A stretch of DNA of 64,000 bases, taken from contig NZ_JACHGU010000004.1 of NCBI RefSeq assembly GCF_014202435.1, positions 269,501 through 333,500 on the forward strand. Direction: 5' to 3'. The DNA is from Pseudoxanthomonas broegbernensis (GTDB lineage Bacteria; Pseudomonadota; Gammaproteobacteria; Xanthomonadales; Xanthomonadaceae). Position 1 is the first letter of the stretch, and each line of letters begins with the position of its first letter. Shown here piece after piece: positions 35,421-43,084 of the stretch. A program made the translations under genes and the position numbers. Under the pieces are notes generated by a model. That model ran no database searches, was not told the DNA's origin, and saw only the letters and a program-made list of their open reading frames with translations.

Positions 35421-36224
35421 ATGTCCGCTTCTTCCGCCAATGCCGTCGCCCTGCAGGGAGCCCGCCTGGACCGTGGCGGGCGCACGATCCTGCGCGACCT
35501 GGACCTGACGGTCCGGCGCGGCAGCATCGCCGCGGTGCTGGGCCCGTCGGGCACCGGCAAGTCGACCTTGCTGGCCGCGCTCACCGGCGAGCTGGCCCCG
35601 GCCGCGGGCCAGGTGCGGGTGTTCGACCGCCAGGTGCCGCGCAGCGCGCGCGCGCTGCTGGAAATGCGCAAGGGCATCGGCGTGCTGCTGCAGGGCAACG
35701 GCCTGCTCACCGACCTGAGCGTGGCCGACAACGTGGCCCTGCCGCTGCGCACCCATACCGACCTGCCGGCGCCGGTGCTGGAACGGCTGGTGGCGATGAA
35801 GCTCAACGCGGTGGGCCTGCGCGACGCCGCCGGCCTGTACCCGCGCGAGCTGTCCGGCGGCATGGCCCGGCGCGTGGCGCTGGCCCGCGCGCTGGCGCTG
35901 GACCCGCCGCTGATGCTGTACGACGAGCCGCTCACCGGCCTGGACCCGATCGCCTCGGGGGTGATCACCAGCCTGATCCAGCGCCTGTCGCGCAGCCTGG
36001 GGCTGACCAGCATCATCGTCTCCCACCACGTGCGCGAGACCCTGCCCATCGCCGACCAGGCCGTGGTGATCGCCAACGGCGGCATCGTCTTCGACGGCAC
36101 CCCGGCCGCGCTGGAAGCCAGCGACGACCCGCTGCTGCGCCAGTTCCTGCGTGGCGAGCCGGACGGGCCGATCCCGTTCGAGGGCGGGGCCGCCCCGGGC
36201 GCCGCGCGCGCGCAGGCCGCCTGA
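35421..36224 (+). CDS. mlaF: Phospholipid-transport ABC ATPase
   Basis: 267 residues. Walker A GPSGTGKST, Q-loop in VLLQGNGLLTDLSV, signature LSGGMARR, Walker B LMLYDEPLTGLDP, His switch SHH. Powers the MlaFEDB inner-membrane complex that moves phospholipids between inner membrane and MlaC. Its TGA is directly followed by the ATG of mlaE. First gene of mlaFEDCBA. Confidence 0.94.
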   Translation: MSASSANAVALQGARLDRGGRTILRDLDLTVRRGSIAAVLGPSGTGKSTLLAALTGELAPAAGQVRVFDRQVPRSARALLEMRKGIGVLLQGNGLLTDLSVADNVALPLRTHTDLPAPVLERLVAMKLNAVGLRDAAGLYPRELSGGMARRVALARALALDPPLMLYDEPLTGLDPIASGVITSLIQRLSRSLGLTSIIVSHHVRETLPIADQAVVIANGGIVFDGTPAALEASDDPLLRQFLRGEPDGPIPFEGGAAPGAARAQAA

Positions 36225-36983
36225 ATGAGCGTCGCCGCCATGACCGCCACCGTGCAGTCGCTGGGCCGTGCCGGCCTGTTCTCGCTGTCGGTGCTGCGCG
36301 CCTCGCTGCCCACGCGCGACTTCTTCGCCGAGCTGGTGCGCGAGATCTACAAGACCGGCGGCCGCTCGCTGCCGATCATCGCGGTGGGCGGCGCCTTCGT
36401 CGGCCTGGTCCTGACCCTGCAGGGCTACCGCACCCTGACCACCTTCGGCGCCTCCGACGCGCTGTCCACCCTGCTGGGCCTGTCGCTGTACCGCGAGCTG
36501 GGGCCGGTGCTGACCGCGCTGCTGTTCATCGGCCGCGCCGGCAGCTCCATCGCCGCCGAGCTGGGCCTGATGCGCGCCACCGACCAGATCAAGGCGCTGG
36601 AGCTGATGGCCATCGACCCGGTGGCCAAGGCGGTGGCGCCGCGCTTCTGGGCGGCGGTGCTGTGCGTGCCGCTGCTGACCGGCTTCTTCTGCTCGCTGGC
36701 GATCAGCGCAAGCTGGTTCGAGGCGGTCAAGGTGCTGGGCCTGGACAACGGCACGTTCTGGGCCGCGCTGCAGGGCAGCGTGGATTTCTGGGACGACTTC
36801 GGCGTGGCCCTGCTGAAGTCGGCCGTGTTCGGCGGCGTGGCCGCGCTGGTGGCCGCCTACGTGGGCTTCCACGCCGAGCCGACCATCGAGGGCACCTCGG
36901 TGGCGACCACCCGCGCGGTGGTCAACGCCTCGTTGCTGGTGCTGATGCTCAACTTCGTGATGTCCGCCTTGCTCTTCCAGTGA
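36225..36983 (+). CDS. mlaE: Phospholipid-transport permease
   Basis: 252 residues, five to six membrane helices. Family blocks: GGAFVGLVLTLQGYRTL, LYRELGPVLTALLFIGRAGSSIAAELGLM and ALELMAIDPV (coupling helix to MlaF). Starts one base after the mlaF stop. Confidence 0.94.
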   Translation: MSVAAMTATVQSLGRAGLFSLSVLRASLPTRDFFAELVREIYKTGGRSLPIIAVGGAFVGLVLTLQGYRTLTTFGASDALSTLLGLSLYRELGPVLTALLFIGRAGSSIAAELGLMRATDQIKALELMAIDPVAKAVAPRFWAAVLCVPLLTGFFCSLAISASWFEAVKVLGLDNGTFWAALQGSVDFWDDFGVALLKSAVFGGVAALVAAYVGFHAEPTIEGTSVATTRAVVNASLLVLMLNFVMSALLFQ

Positions 36984-37034
36984 TGCGTCCCTGGATGCCC
37001 TTTGTTCAGACCCGTTCCGATAGGTAATCCGCCC

Positions 37035-37547
37035 ATGGCAATCCGTGGTCCCAGGCTCGAATTCGCGGTTGGCGCCTTCCTCGTGCTGGCGCTGGCCTCG
37101 CTGCTGGTGCTGGCCTTCGCCTCGACCAACCGCCAGTTCGGACTCGGCGGCGGCAGCTATCCGCTGACCGCGCGCTTCTCCAACCTCGGCCAGTTGCGCC
37201 TGCAGGCGCCGGTGAAGATCGGCGGCGTGGTCGTGGGCCGGGTCGACAAGGTCGAGCTGGACCCGGTGAGGTTCGACTCCATCGTCACCCTGGCCATCGA
37301 CCAGCGCTACGCCGAGCTGCCCGCCGACACCTCGGCCGGCATCTTCACCAGCGGCCTGCTGGGCGAGAGCTACATCGGCCTGCAGCCGGGCGGCGACCCC
37401 GAGGCGCTGCGCCCGGGCGACGAGATCGCCTTCACCCAGCCGGCCATCGACCTGATCCAACTGGTCGGCAAGTACATGTTCGGCGGCGCCTCCGGTGGCG
37501 AAGCCGGCGCGTCTCCCCCGCAACCCATGGAAGAACCCCTGCCATGA
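37035..37547 (+). CDS. mlaD: MCE-domain phospholipid carrier subunit
   Basis: 170 residues from ATG 37035 (a start at 37002 would add 11 residues). One N-terminal membrane helix (about 12-29), then one MCE domain: LTARFSNLGQLRLQAPVKIGGVVVGRV and the hydrophobic GLLGESYIGLQPGG loop that lines the hexamer pore. Its stop overlaps the mlaC ATG as ATGA. Confidence 0.93.
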   Translation: MAIRGPRLEFAVGAFLVLALASLLVLAFASTNRQFGLGGGSYPLTARFSNLGQLRLQAPVKIGGVVVGRVDKVELDPVRFDSIVTLAIDQRYAELPADTSAGIFTSGLLGESYIGLQPGGDPEALRPGDEIAFTQPAIDLIQLVGKYMFGGASGGEAGASPPQPMEEPLP

Positions 37548-38182
37548 AGCCCCTGATCCTGTCCCTCGCCCTGGCCCTGCCGCTGCTGGCAGGCGTTCCC
37601 ACCGGCGTCCACGCCCAGCAGGCCGCCACGGCCGCCACGCCCGGCAAGCAGGTGGTCGAGAACGGCACCCGCATCCTGGCCACGCTGCAGCAGCGCCGCA
37701 CCGAGTTCCTGAAGGATTCGGCCGCGCTGAAGACCTTCATCGACGGCGAGCTGCGGACCAGCTTCGACCGCGAGTACGCCGCGCGCCTGGTACTGGGCCC
37801 GCACGGCCGCGGCGCCAGCGACGCCGACGTGCGCCTGTTCGCCGACGCGATGTCCGACAACCTGATGCAACGCTACGGCTCGGCCCTGCTCAGCTTCGAG
37901 GGCAAGCCGCGCATCCGCCTCAAGTCGGAGACCCCGCTGCCGGGCAACCGCGGGGTCAAGGTCGCCACCGAGCTGCTGCGCGACGGCGCCGACCCCGTGC
38001 CGGTGGACTACCTGGTCCGCGACAACGGCGGCTGGAAGATCTTCGACGTGATGGTGGAAGGGGTGTCCTACGTGCAGACCTTCCGCAGCCAGTTCGACGC
38101 CCCGCTGCGGCAGAAGCCGATCGCCCAGGTGGCCGCCGAGCTGCGCAGCGGCACCCTGCAGGCGGCGCATGGCAACCCCTGA
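37544..38182 (+). CDS. mlaC: Periplasmic phospholipid shuttle
   Basis: 212 residues. Signal peptide to about residue 24 (VHA). Mature protein matches the MlaC/Ttg2D fold: FDREYAARLVLG, FADAMSDNLMQRYGSALLSF, VPVDYLVRDNGGWKIFDVMVEGVSYVQTFRSQF broken into usual blocks. Carries lipid between MlaA and MlaD. Overlaps mlaB by 14 bases. Confidence 0.93.
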   Translation: MKPLILSLALALPLLAGVPTGVHAQQAATAATPGKQVVENGTRILATLQQRRTEFLKDSAALKTFIDGELRTSFDREYAARLVLGPHGRGASDADVRLFADAMSDNLMQRYGSALLSFEGKPRIRLKSETPLPGNRGVKVATELLRDGADPVPVDYLVRDNGGWKIFDVMVEGVSYVQTFRSQFDAPLRQKPIAQVAAELRSGTLQAAHGNP

Positions 38183-38480
38183 GCCGGCGGCCCTGCGCCG
38201 CGACGGCGCGGTACTGCACGTGGAAGGCCACCTCGACCGCGCCGCCGTGCCGGCCCTGTGGCGGGCGGCGCAGCCGCTGCCGGCCGGCGTGGAGGCGCTG
38301 GACCTGAGCGGGGTGCGCTCGCTGGACAGCGCCGGGCTGGCGCTGCTGGCCGAACTGGCCGCGCGCATCGCCGCCGCCGGCACCCGGCCGCGCGTGGCCG
38401 GCGAACCGCCCGGCCTGGCCGAACTGTGCGCCGCCTACCGGATGGACCCGAACCTGGACTACGCGGGAGCGACCCGATGA
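38169..38480 (+). CDS. mlaB: STAS-domain subunit of the Mla transporter
   Basis: 103 residues. STAS fold: VLHVEGHLDRAAVPALW, ALDLSGVRSLDSAGLALL (the conserved D-S-A/S-G loop) and RVAGEPPGLAEL. Binds and stabilises MlaF. Ends in an ATGA overlap with mlaA. Confidence 0.9.
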   Translation: MATPEPAALRRDGAVLHVEGHLDRAAVPALWRAAQPLPAGVEALDLSGVRSLDSAGLALLAELAARIAAAGTRPRVAGEPPGLAELCAAYRMDPNLDYAGATR

Positions 38481-39523
38481 TCCGCCCGCTCGCCGGCCTG
38501 GTGCTGCCGGCCCTGGTGCTGCCGGCCCTGCTGCTGGCCGGCTGCGCCAGCGCGCCGCGCACCGCCGCCGCACCCGCCGCACCCGCCGCACCCGCCGCGG
38601 TGGCGGCCAGCGCCATGCCCGTCGCCAGCGACGACGCAGCGCATGCCGATGCCGATACCGATGCCGCGCCCAGCGACCCGGCGGCCGTGGCCGCCCCCGC
38701 TGCGCAGGCCATGCCGGCCGAGGAGGACGCATCCGCCAGCGTCGACAGGCCCGTACCGACCGAGGCCGAGGACGACTACGCCGCACTCTATGGCGCCCCC
38801 GTCGAGGCGGCGGCGGACGCCGCGCGCCCGGCCTACGATCCGTGGGAACCGTTGAACCGCCGCATCCACGGCTTCAACAACGCCGTCGACCGCGCCATCG
38901 CCAAGCCGCTGGCCAAGGCCTACGTGGCCGTGGTCCCGCCGCCGCTGCGCCTGGGCGTGAGCAATTTCTTCGACAACCTCGGCTCGCCGCTCACCTTCGT
39001 CAACCAGGTGCTGCAGGGCCGGCCGCGCGACGCGGTGCAGACGCTGGGCCGGTTCGTGGTCAATTCCACCCTGGGCATCGGCGGCCTGTTCGACCCGGCC
39101 AGCGACCTGAAGATGAAGCGCCGGCGCGAGGACTTCGGCCAGACCCTGGGCGTGTGGGGCTGGTCGACCTCGCGCTACGTCGAACTGCCGTTCTTCGGCC
39201 CGCGCACGGTGCGCGACGTGCTGGGCCTGGCGGGCGACGCGCCGCTGTCGCCGATCCGGCAGATCGAGGAAGACAAGGTGCGCATCGGCCTGCAGGGCCT
39301 GCAACTGGTGGATACGCGCGTGCAGCTTCTGTCGCTGGACGCGTTGCGCGAGGCGGCGCCGGACGAGTACGCGATGACCCGCGACGCCTGGCTGCAGCGG
39401 CGCAACTACATGATCGACGTCGATCGCCGCCGCCACGACGCGGGCGAGCTGCCCGACTACCTGCGCGACGAGGAGCGCGACCCGACCGTACCGGCGGGCG
39501 CGATGCCGATTCCCGGCGGCTGA
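38477..39523 (+). CDS. mlaA: Outer-membrane lipoprotein of the Mla system
   Basis: 348 residues. Lipobox LAGC, then about 85 residues of Ala/Pro/Asp-rich linker, then the VacJ/MlaA domain starting YDPWEPLNRRIHGFNNAVD and including FFDNLGSPLTFVNQVLQGR, GRFVVNSTLGIGGLFDPAS and DFGQTLGVWG. Removes misplaced phospholipid from the outer leaflet with a porin partner. In many bacteria it is encoded apart from mlaFEDCB; here it closes the operon. The linker includes a threefold 9-bp DNA repeat. Confidence 0.93.
   Translation: MIRPLAGLVLPALVLPALLLAGCASAPRTAAAPAAPAAPAAVAASAMPVASDDAAHADADTDAAPSDPAAVAAPAAQAMPAEEDASASVDRPVPTEAEDDYAALYGAPVEAAADAARPAYDPWEPLNRRIHGFNNAVDRAIAKPLAKAYVAVVPPPLRLGVSNFFDNLGSPLTFVNQVLQGRPRDAVQTLGRFVVNSTLGIGGLFDPASDLKMKRRREDFGQTLGVWGWSTSRYVELPFFGPRTVRDVLGLAGDAPLSPIRQIEEDKVRIGLQGLQLVDTRVQLLSLDALREAAPDEYAMTRDAWLQRRNYMIDVDRRRHDAGELPDYLRDEERDPTVPAGAMPIPGG
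38570..38596 (+). repeat. 9-bp tandem repeat in the mlaA linker
   Basis: GCACCCGCC three times in a row, encoding Ala-Pro-Ala repeats just after the lipid-anchor Cys. Copy number could vary between strains without breaking the frame. Confidence 0.6.
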
Positions 39524-39524
39524 G

Positions 39525-39538
39525 CGCGCGATCGCGCG
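39525..39538 (+). terminator. Palindrome after mlaA
   Basis: CGCGCGATCGCGCG, a perfect 14-bp palindrome directly after the mlaA stop. A short ATTTT follows about ten bases later; a weak terminator at best. Confidence 0.3.
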
Positions 39539-39650
39539 GCCTGGGATTTTCTCCCGCTCCGCGCGGGCGGCGCAGGACGGACCGACGGGTCATAGCGCGT
39601 GCGCGGCGCGCAAGTGTGTGCACGAGGCTTGCCGCGGTTGCGCGCTCTTG

Positions 39651-39746
39651 GTCCGGGCACGGCCGCCGACTGGAGCCGGCCCCTACGGAAAGGCAGCGAT
39701 GGAAGCGATGGATCGGGGCGTGCAGGGGCCGGATTAGCGGCTCCGG
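39651..39746. repeat. REP-like inverted pair between mlaA and rmuC
   Basis: A minus-strand GTAGGGGCCGGCTCC unit (39686-39672 and on to 39651) faces a plus-strand GCAGGGGCCGG unit (39722-39746). Arms CCGGCCCCT (39676-39684) and AGGGGCCGG (39724-39732) are perfect. The GTAG-plus-hairpin layout is that of REP sequences common in Xanthomonadaceae and Pseudomonas. The rest of 39524-39758 holds no gene. Confidence 0.5.
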
Positions 39747-39758
39747 CGCGCAGGGCGA

Positions 39759-41309
39759 TCAGTCCTGCGCGGCGCCCGGCGGCGCCAACGGCTCGATCGC
39801 GTCCGGCTGCAGCTCGGCCGGCAACGCGCGCCGCGCCTTGCTGCCCAGTTCGGCCAGGCGGCGGGCGCGGTTGAGCGCCGACTGCGGGGAATCCACCAGG
39901 CGGTTGCGCGCGCGGTTGAACGCCTGGCTGGCGTCGTCCAGGCGCTTGCCCACGGTATCGAACTCGGCGAGGAAGGCCGACAGCGCATCGAGCACGCGGC
40001 CGCCGACCTCGCTGATCTCCAACGCCTGCTTCTGCACCTTGTCGCGGGTCCACAGGCGTTCGGTGACGCGCAGCAGCGCCATCAGGGTGTTGGGCGAGGC
40101 GAACACCACCCGGCGGTCGAAGGCGTAGCCCTGCAGGTCGGAGTCGGTGCCCAGCGCCGCCGACAGCGCGCCCTCGATCGGCACGAAGGCGATGGTGATG
40201 TCCAGGGCGTCGCCGCCGACGGCCTTGGGGTAGTTCTTCTCGCCCAGATCCTTGACGTGCTGGCGCAGGCCCACCGCATGCCGGCGCAGGGCCTCGTCGT
40301 GCTGCTCGGGCGTGGCCGCGTTCATCGCCTCCTGCCAGGCCACCAGGTTGAGCTTGCTGTCGACCACCACCTTGCGCTGGTCGGGGAAATGCACGACCAC
40401 GTCCGGCCGCAGCCGCGCGCCCTCGTCGTCCACCGCGTGCTGTTGGCGCTGGTAGTGGGTGCCCTCCTCCAGGCCGGAGCCGCGCAGCACGCTGTCCAGC
40501 ATCAGCTCGCCCCAGTCGCCGCGCACCTTGGCGCTGCCCTTCAGGGCGCGGGTCAAGGCCGCGGCCTGCGCCGCCATGTCCTGGTTGAGCGTCTTCAGCT
40601 CGCCCACCGCGCCGAGCAGGCTGGCGCGCTCGCGCGCTTCCTCGCCGTAGACCGCGTCCACCCGCTGGCGGAACTCGCCCAGCTTGTCCGAGAACGGCTT
40701 GAGCAGGCCCTCGATGTCGGTGCGCGACTGCACGGTCGCCTGCAGCACGTTCTTCTCGAACTGCCGGCCGCGTTCCTCGAACACCTTGCCGGCCAGCTCG
40801 GCGAAGGCGCCGGACAGCTTCTCCTGCGCGGTGTCCAGGTAGGCGCGCAGTTCCTGCTGCGCCTGCCGCGAATGCCGCAGGTCGGCCACCACGCGGGCGT
40901 GCTCGCCATGCAGGTGCCGGTGTTCCCCGCGCAGCGCCTCCAGTTGCCCCTCCAGGGCCGCGCCGCGCGCCTGCGCCTGGGCCAGGGCCGCCTCGCGCTC
41001 GACCAGCCGGGCCTGCAGCGTGGCCAGCAGGGTGGTCTCGCGCTCCACCCTCTGCAAGGCCTCGGCCAGGGCCTGGGCCTGGACGGCCGCGCGGGCGCGT
41101 TCGTCTTCCCGCTCGGCCTCCTGCGCCTCCAGCCGGCCGCGCAACTGCCCGGCCTCCACCGCCGCGGCCTGGGCGCGGGCGCGCTCGGCCTCCAGTGCGA
41201 GCGGGGCATCGCCCCTGGCGGCGACGCTGCGCCGCAGCAACATCAACAGCAGGACCAGCACGGCCGCCAGCAGCAACACCACCAGCACGGAGGCGATTTC
41301 GAGGTTCAT
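39759..41309 (-). CDS. rmuC: DNA recombination protein RmuC
   Basis: 516 residues. N-terminal membrane helix (about 5-25), long coiled coil (to about 200), then the RmuC nuclease-like domain: KVRGDWGELMLDSVLRGSGLEEGTHY region, VDSKLNLVAW, DITIAFVPIEGALSAAL and VFASPNTLMALLR. The family limits inversions between short repeats. The mRNA is probably leaderless (TACACT six bases before the ATG). Confidence 0.93.
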   Translation of the reverse strand: MNLEIASVLVVLLLAAVLVLLLMLLRRSVAARGDAPLALEAERARAQAAAVEAGQLRGRLEAQEAEREDERARAAVQAQALAEALQRVERETTLLATLQARLVEREAALAQAQARGAALEGQLEALRGEHRHLHGEHARVVADLRHSRQAQQELRAYLDTAQEKLSGAFAELAGKVFEERGRQFEKNVLQATVQSRTDIEGLLKPFSDKLGEFRQRVDAVYGEEARERASLLGAVGELKTLNQDMAAQAAALTRALKGSAKVRGDWGELMLDSVLRGSGLEEGTHYQRQQHAVDDEGARLRPDVVVHFPDQRKVVVDSKLNLVAWQEAMNAATPEQHDEALRRHAVGLRQHVKDLGEKNYPKAVGGDALDITIAFVPIEGALSAALGTDSDLQGYAFDRRVVFASPNTLMALLRVTERLWTRDKVQKQALEISEVGGRVLDALSAFLAEFDTVGKRLDDASQAFNRARNRLVDSPQSALNRARRLAELGSKARRALPAELQPDAIEPLAPPGAAQD

Positions 41310-41315
41310 CCGGGC

Positions 41316-41321
41316 AGTGTA
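41316..41321 (-). promoter_or_regulatory. -10 TACACT of rmuC, leaderless start
   Basis: Minus-strand TACACT, six bases (GCCCGG), then the ATG of rmuC. Transcription would begin at or next to the start codon; there is no ribosome site. Confidence 0.5.
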
Positions 41322-41396
41322 GCGGCGGCGGTCGCGGCAGGTGCGCGCGGTGCCCGGCCGGTCGCGCGCGCGCTACGCCTCCCGATATGGCGGGCG

Positions 41397-41402
41397 TAGA
41401 CT
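41397..41402 (+). promoter_or_regulatory. -10 TAGACT of the DUF488 gene, leaderless start
   Basis: TAGACT, six bases (GGCCGC), then ATG 41409. Same geometry as rmuC, on the opposite strand. The 99 bases between the two genes therefore hold two facing-away promoters. Confidence 0.5.
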
Positions 41403-41408
41403 GGCCGC

Positions 41409-41789
41409 ATGGCCCGCCGCCGCCACGCCATCCACCTCAAGCGCGCCTACGCGGCCGCCGCGCCGGAGGACGGCCAGCGCCTGCTGATCGACGCGCTGTG
41501 GCCGCGCGGGGTGTCCAAGGAGGCGCTGCAGGCCGAGGCCTGGCTCAAGGGCCTGGCGCCCAGCACCGCGCTGCGCACATGGTTCGGCCACGACCCGGCG
41601 CGCTGGGAAGCGTTCCGCGAACGCTATTTCGCCGAGCTGGAAGCCAACCCGCAGGCGGTGGCGGAATTGCGCGCATATCTCGACCGCGGCGCGGTGACCC
41701 TGCTCTACGGCGCCCGCGACGAAACCCACAACAACGCGGTGGCGCTGCGCCAGTGGCTGCAGTCCAAGCCGGCTTCCGGCCGCCGGTAA
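41409..41789 (+). CDS. DUF488 family protein
   Basis: 126 residues, complete. Family marks: LLIDALWPRGVSKE, WLKGLAPSTALRTWFGHDP, RYFAELE and TLLYGARDETHNNAVALRQWL. Function is not established. Not in an operon; divergent from rmuC and convergent to rlmI. Confidence 0.8.
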   Translation: MARRRHAIHLKRAYAAAAPEDGQRLLIDALWPRGVSKEALQAEAWLKGLAPSTALRTWFGHDPARWEAFRERYFAELEANPQAVAELRAYLDRGAVTLLYGARDETHNNAVALRQWLQSKPASGRR

Positions 41790-41819
41790 GGCCGCGCCGC
41801 CCGTTTCAGACCGGCCGGC

Positions 41820-43001
41820 TCAATCCAGCACCCGGCAGAACACCGCCTTGAGGTAGCGCGACTCGGGCACGCTGGCCAGGAACGGATGGTCGGCGCCGGC
41901 GCCGGCCACCTTCAGCACCTGCACCGTGCGCCCGGCGAAGAAGGCCGCGCGCCGCAGCATGTCCAGGAACTGGTCCTCGGCCACCAGCCCGGTGCAGGAG
42001 AACGTGGCCAGCAGCCCGCCCGGCTTCACCACGCCCAGGGCCAGCTTGTTCATGTCCAGGTACTTCTTCAGCGCGGGAATCACCTGGTCGCGGTCGCGGG
42101 TCATCTTGGCCGGGTCCAGGACCACCGCGTCGTAGCGGTCGCCGCGGACGGCGGCCTCGCGCAGCCAGGGGAAGATGTCGGCCTGGACGAACTTCGGGCG
42201 CACGCCGTTGAGCCTGGCGTTGCCCTTGGCGATCTCGATCACGTCCGCGTCGATGTCGATGCCGGTGACCTCGGCCGCGCCGCGCACCGCCGCATACACC
42301 GCGAAGCCGCCGGTGTTGCAGCACAGGTCGAGCACCCGCTTGCCGGCGACCTGCTGCGAGAACCACTGCCGGTTCTCGCGCTGGTCGGCGAAGAAGCCGG
42401 TCTTGTGCGCACCGGCCGGATCGGCGCGGAAGCGGATGCCGTGCTCGACGATCACCGCCGGCTCCGGCGCGCCGCCTTCGCTGTACACCGGGCGGTAGTC
42501 GAAGCTCTCCTGCTTCTGCACGTGCTCGTCGGCGAAGCTGTAGATGCGCGCGCCGGGGAAGTGCTCGCGCAGCGCCGCGTATACCCATTCGCGGTGGCGG
42601 TACATGCCGGCGCTGAAGAACTCCACCACCAGCAGGTCGGCGTAGCGGTCCACCACCAGCCCGGACAGGCCGTCGCCCTCGGCATGGACCACGCGCCAGG
42701 CATCGGACACCTCGTCCAGCTTCAGCACGTCCCGCCGCAGCGCCACCGCCTCGCCGATCCTGCCCGCGAACCAGCCGGCATCCACCGCCGTCGCCGGGTC
42801 GGTCTCCAGGATGCGCAGGGCGATGCGCGAGTGGCCGTTGTAGAAGCCGCGGCCGATGAACTGGCCGTCCACGTCGAACGCATCGACGATCTCGCCCGGC
42901 CGCGGCTTCTGCGCGGGCCGCTCGACCAGCTTCTGGAAGATCCAGGGATGGCTGGAACGCCAGGCGTTCTTCAGCCGCACGGTGGGGTAGGGGGTATTCA
43001 T
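41820..43001 (-). CDS. rlmI: 23S rRNA (cytosine-5)-methyltransferase RlmI-type
   Basis: 393 residues. N-terminal PUA domain (VRLKNAWRSSHPWIFQKLVE), middle EEHP-like domain, then SAM-binding motif VLDLCCNTGGFAVYAA, DADVIEIAKGNARLNG, VLDPAKMTRDR and the catalytic-region FSCTG. RlmI methylates C1962 of 23S rRNA; which C is modified here is inferred. It has its own -10 box and lies 83 bases after the ATPase gene. Confidence 0.88.
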   Translation of the reverse strand: MNTPYPTVRLKNAWRSSHPWIFQKLVERPAQKPRPGEIVDAFDVDGQFIGRGFYNGHSRIALRILETDPATAVDAGWFAGRIGEAVALRRDVLKLDEVSDAWRVVHAEGDGLSGLVVDRYADLLVVEFFSAGMYRHREWVYAALREHFPGARIYSFADEHVQKQESFDYRPVYSEGGAPEPAVIVEHGIRFRADPAGAHKTGFFADQRENRQWFSQQVAGKRVLDLCCNTGGFAVYAAVRGAAEVTGIDIDADVIEIAKGNARLNGVRPKFVQADIFPWLREAAVRGDRYDAVVLDPAKMTRDRDQVIPALKKYLDMNKLALGVVKPGGLLATFSCTGLVAEDQFLDMLRRAAFFAGRTVQVLKVAGAGADHPFLASVPESRYLKAVFCRVLD

Positions 43002-43008
43002 TGGGGCA

Positions 43009-43014
43009 ATTGTA
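43009..43014 (-). promoter_or_regulatory. -10 TACAAT of rlmI, leaderless start
   Basis: Minus-strand TACAAT (5 of 6 to consensus) seven bases before the rlmI ATG; no Shine-Dalgarno. Suggests rlmI is expressed separately from the upstream ATPase gene. Confidence 0.5.
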
Positions 43015-43084
43015 CGGGCTGGCGCTCGTGGCCCGTTCCGGCGCCCGCCACCGGGAAAGCCCAGGCGCGGGCCAGGAATCTTCA

